Source: JACDHG01 sp963815295
GTDB taxonomy: Bacteria; Actinomycetota; Actinomycetes; Propionibacteriales; Nocardioidaceae
Assembly: GCA_963815295.1 (NCBI GenBank)
Contig: CAWFFZ010000009.1
Coordinates: 1 to 8,347 of the forward strand
Direction of reading: 5' to 3'
Length of the DNA stretch: 8,347 nucleotides
This document shows, piece after piece, positions 6,430 through 8,347 of this stretch (within the stretch, counting starts at the first letter, position 1; each line of letters begins with the position of its first letter). The position numbers and the translations under genes were made by a program. The notes beneath the pieces are model-generated. The model saw only the letters and a program-made list of their open reading frames with translations, was not told the origin of the DNA and did not search any database.

Positions 6430-6495
6430 GCTCGGCCTCATGGACAGACGGCACGATTGGGGAGCTGGACAGCTACGGTTCACGATCCTCGGAAG

Positions 6496-6521
6496 GTTTC
6501 CCGGCTAAGAGACATGAGGTA
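6496..6521 (+). promoter_or_regulatory. Weak stress-sigma-like promoter before the small gene
   Basis: GTTT (6496-6499), 16 nt, then GAGGTA (6516-6521) resembles the GTTT-N14-16-GGGTAT pattern with mismatches in the -10 box. It lies 45 nt upstream of the proposed start of the small plus-strand gene. Tentative. The rest of 6430-6566 shows only a short GC hairpin at 6540-6559. Confidence 0.25.
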
Positions 6522-6566
6522 GGTCCGGGTCTTTCCATCTGCGGGTGACGCTACCCCGCCTCGAGG

Positions 6567-6786
6567 ATGAACGACCCCGACCCGCCTAACCTGGGACAGG
6601 TGCTCTTTGGCCAAGTCGGTAGAGGGCAAGGTCAAAGGCAACTACGACGACACTGAGCTGCCCGACGGTGAGGTTCACAACAGCGACATCCGGAGGCGTC
6701 AGGTCGCAAGGGCAGTCATCAACGTTGCAACGAGAGCGCGGAAACTGCGGGCCCGCAGTGGCAGCTACGACGACACAGACATCTGA
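6567..6786 (+). CDS. Small acidic/basic protein, unknown, one frame change
   Basis: From ATG 6567 the frame reads MNDPDPPNLGQVL. After removing one T from the TTT at 6606-6608 it continues AKSVEGKVKGNYDDTELPDG, EVHNSDIRRRQVARAVINVA and TRARKLRARSGSYDDTDI, then TGA at 6784-6786. That is 72 residues, strongly charged, with a basic helix in the middle and the motif G-[NS]-Y-D-D-T repeated near both ends. The DNA for this motif is a 17-nt direct repeat with one mismatch (6637-6653, 6760-6776). Composition looks like a real soluble protein, whereas the opposite strand reads as an unlikely Cys/Val-rich tail of the GH43 frame. I know no family for it. Start uncertain: GAGG abuts the ATG, and a GTG at 6600 or TTG at 6607 (which would need no frame correction) are alternatives. 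Confidence 0.5.
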
Positions 6787-8100
6787 CTCCGCACCCTGCC
6801 CCGTGCAATGTCGCCTTGACGCATAAGTCTGTGGACAATCCGCACAGTCATGCTTGGAGGCTACCTTGCTGCGATGCGACTGGTTGACGGCATCCTGACC
6901 CCAGTCTTCTCGGTGTTCGAGTGTGACCTCGCCGCCGCCGCGGGGTTCACCGGCGAAGATCGCACCGTGGTCACGGCTGACTATGTGCAGCTCCCTTGCT
7001 GGGGATCGAGCCGGTGTGCGGTGTGGGACTACGCGTGCCGAGGGGGAGTCCCTGTGGATGGTCGGCCAGCCTTTCCGGTAGAGGATGCGGTCGAGCAACA
7101 TCGGCCGTCGTACGGCCTGGTCCTCGCCTGGAAGGTACGGGCGGTGGGTGTCGATGGCGTGGTAGACGAGCCAGTCGTGCCCGGCGTTGTCTCGTGTCAC
7201 CGTGTTGTGGCCCGGACCGGCCCAGCGCCGGTTGGAATGCAAGATGACGCTGCTTCGCCCCGGTCGGGTCGCGGCCAGCCGCTGGAACGGTCCGGTGGCG
7301 CTGCGCGACCGGGCGACCATGGTGGCGTAGTGCGGCGGGTACGAGCAGCAGTTGTCGCCGGAGTAGAACAGGTAATACCGGCCCCGTCGTGCGATCACCA
7401 GGGGTCCTTCAATGCCGTGCTCGTACGGTCGCTTCACCCGTGCGGACCAGCCGCGTAGCAGGAGCTTCGGCTCGGCGTCCGGCGAGGCCAGCCGGGTCAG
7501 GCTCGGGGCCAATCGGGCGGTGACGATGTCCCCACCGGAGCCCCAGTACACCCGCCAGCGACCGGTCACGGGATCGCGAAAGACAGCGGCATCGATGTCG
7601 GCGAGCGTCGGGCCGCAGTACAGCGGCCTGCTGGTGGCAACGAACGGGCCGGCCGGCTCGTCCGACGTGGCCACGGCCAGGCACAGGCCGAACTCTTCCT
7701 GCAGCCGGTCTGGGACGGTCGAGTAGTACAGGTAGTAGCGGCCGTCACGGCGCACGACATCTGGTGCCCAACTGACAGCCGCGTCATCCCCCCAGTCGGG
7801 AAGCTTGGGCAGGGCGTCGCCCAGATGGTGCCAGCGCACGAGGTCGCGCGACCTCGCGACCTGGATGTTGACGTGCCCCTGGGGCGTTTCCGTCTGGGTG
7901 CTGTAGGCGTAGTACCAGCCGTTGGCAGCCTTGACCACGTCGGGATCGGGGAAGTCCCGGTTGAGGACGGGGTTGCCATAGGTGTCGGATGCCCGCACCG
8001 CCGCCGGTGGTCGACCGCCCCCGTAGGCGGCAGTCGCGGTCGGGACAGCTGCTAGGCCGAGAACCAGCGCCGCGACGAGGGCACCGACTCGACTCTTCAC
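6586..8100 (-). CDS. Secreted GH43-family glycoside hydrolase (arabinanase/xylosidase-like)
   Basis: GH43 enzymes cleave arabinose- or xylose-containing plant polysaccharides by inversion in a five-bladed beta-propeller. GTG at 8100 (purine-rich AAGGGGT at 8105-8111) gives a Sec signal peptide, VKSRVGALVAALVLGLAAVP with cleavage near TATA (about residue 24). The catalytic triad is visible: Asp52 in RDFPDPDVV (base), Asp170 in ADIDAAVFRD (pKa modulator), Glu231 in EHGIEGPLVI (acid). His298 in GPGHNTV is the usual active-site histidine. Propeller repeats include WYYAYSTQTE, RYYLYYSTV and RYYLFYSGDN. The domain ends near residue 351 (GWPTIHRDS, about 7047). The last 150 residues of the open frame do not resemble protein and lie antisense to a small gene, so the true stop is probably earlier: one missing base would end it at 6971. 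Substrate cannot be told from sequence. Confidence 0.85.
   Translation of the reverse strand: MKSRVGALVAALVLGLAAVPTATAAYGGGRPPAAVRASDTYGNPVLNRDFPDPDVVKAANGWYYAYSTQTETPQGHVNIQVARSRDLVRWHHLGDALPKLPDWGDDAAVSWAPDVVRRDGRYYLYYSTVPDRLQEEFGLCLAVATSDEPAGPFVATSRPLYCGPTLADIDAAVFRDPVTGRWRVYWGSGGDIVTARLAPSLTRLASPDAEPKLLLRGWSARVKRPYEHGIEGPLVIARRGRYYLFYSGDNCCSYPPHYATMVARSRSATGPFQRLAATRPGRSSVILHSNRRWAGPGHNTVTRDNAGHDWLVYHAIDTHRPYLPGEDQAVRRPMLLDRILYRKGWPTIHRDSPSARVVPHRTPARSPARELHIVSRDHGAIFAGEPRGGGEVTLEHREDWGQDAVNQSHRSKVASKHDCADCPQTYASRRHCTGQGAESDVCVVVAATAGPQFPRSRCNVDDCPCDLTPPDVAVVNLTVGQLSVVVVAFDLALYRLGQRAPVPG
6787..6970. other. Stretch with no supported gene
   Basis: Between the end of the small plus-strand gene and the likely true end of the GH43 gene I see no recognisable coding, RNA or repeat signal. 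Open frames cross it on both strands. A plus-strand frame from 6850 begins plausibly (MLGGYLAAMRLVDGILTPVF) but soon runs antisense to the GH43 domain, and I do not call it. Confidence 0.3.
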
Positions 8101-8169
8101 CGCGACCCCTTGGGATAAGCGACCGAGACACCACCCTACCGCCCGAACACGCCCCGGAACGTCATGCAG

Positions 8170-8210
8170 GTATGTCGACGAAACACCAACGGTGTGGCTC
8201 CACGACATAC
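8170..8210. promoter_or_regulatory. Inverted repeat upstream of the GH43 gene (possible operator)
   Basis: GTATGTCG (8170-8177) and CGACATAC (8203-8210) form a perfect 8-bp inverted repeat. Its half-site centres are 33 bp apart, about three helical turns. A smaller palindrome (ACACC-AAC-GGTGT) lies inside. It sits 70-110 bp upstream of the GH43 start codon. It could be paired operator half-sites for a sugar-responsive regulator or a structured leader. No regulator gene is present in the window to support this. Confidence 0.35.
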
Positions 8211-8298
8211 GGTGGCCAGGCAATGTTCGCCCCTACTTCGACCCCCTCGGCGGGGAGGGTGACGTGTACGCACCGCACAAACCTCTGATGTGCGCGGG

Positions 8299-8340
8299 AG
8301 CCCGACTGATCACGAGCGAAGACCAGTCGGGCTTTGCGTT
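8299..8340 (+). terminator. Intrinsic terminator with no obvious upstream gene
   Basis: A perfect 10-bp stem (AGCCCGACTG 8299-8308, CAGTCGGGCT 8324-8333) with a 15-nt loop is followed by TTTGCGTT, the best T-tract of any hairpin in the window, on the plus strand. No plus-strand coding region ends nearby. Two smaller hairpins precede it (about 8240-8262 and around CCGCAC/GTGCG at 8273-8296). It may end a short RNA, be an attenuator for a gene to the right, or block read-through. Confidence 0.6.
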
Positions 8341-8347
8341 GAATCTG

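Noticed and set aside
6850..7458. A 202-residue plus-strand open frame.
   Set aside because: It runs antisense to the GH43 catalytic domain, whose motifs and catalytic residues are clear. High-GC genes often leave long antisense open frames.
44..8333. AGCCCGAC is shared by the tRNA tail (45-52) and the terminator near the right end (8299-8306), suggesting a second attachment site.
   Set aside because: Only eight bases match, and at the right end they are part of a symmetric terminator stem. Too short to be an attachment core.

Overview
This is a high-GC window whose genes point to an actinomycete (Actinomycetota). The evidence is the GC-rich third codon positions, a proline tRNA with genome-encoded CCA, a GAF-ANTAR regulator, a PRC-barrel/DUF2382 stress protein behind a general-stress sigma promoter (GTTT-N14-GGGTAC), GTG starts, and a TetR regulator with the actinobacterial 'MSLYRYVPGRDALL' signature. 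The species cannot be fixed from the sequence. No complete mobile element, CRISPR array, rRNA or replication origin is seen.

Layout. Positions 1-54 hold the 3' part of a tRNA-Pro(GGG). After a convergent hairpin (72-106) comes a tyrosine-recombinase integrase on the minus strand (145 to about 1321), whose reading frame is broken twice. An integrase pointing at a tRNA 3' end is the classic edge of a tRNA-targeted genomic island. To the right lie accessory genes: a GAF-ANTAR regulator with three frame changes (1345-2021); a two-gene unit of a single-pass membrane protein (2291-2803) and a DUF421/YetF-like membrane protein (2814-3293); a 34-residue remnant of a GGDEF (diguanylate cyclase) C-terminus (3302-3403, minus); a small frameshifted protein (3473-3846); and a perfect 13-bp convergent hairpin (3801-3841).

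The centre is a divergent stress cassette. A conserved-TM-helix ('mechanosensitive channel-like') membrane protein (3847-4655, minus, two frame changes) is separated by a 187-bp promoter region from a PRC-barrel/DUF2382 protein (4843-5592, plus). A TetR-family regulator (5695-6429) follows. The right part holds a secreted GH43 glycoside hydrolase (minus, GTG start at 8100, catalytic domain to about 7047). Its downstream reading frame runs antisense over what looks like a separate small plus-strand gene (6567-6786). The last 250 bases hold an inverted repeat upstream of the GH43 gene and an intrinsic terminator with no obvious gene.

The most striking feature is structural. About ten single-base insertions or deletions break frames that otherwise read cleanly. 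They occur in the integrase, the GAF-ANTAR gene, the channel gene, two small genes, and even the tRNA T-loop. Several fall in runs of C, G or T. Correcting each restores family-typical protein, and the corrected lengths are whole codons. This suggests residual sequencing indels at least as strongly as real gene decay, so 'pseudogene' labels here are provisional. The most plausible little-described biology is the DUF421 plus membrane-anchored partner unit and the sigma-B-type divergent membrane-stress cassette.
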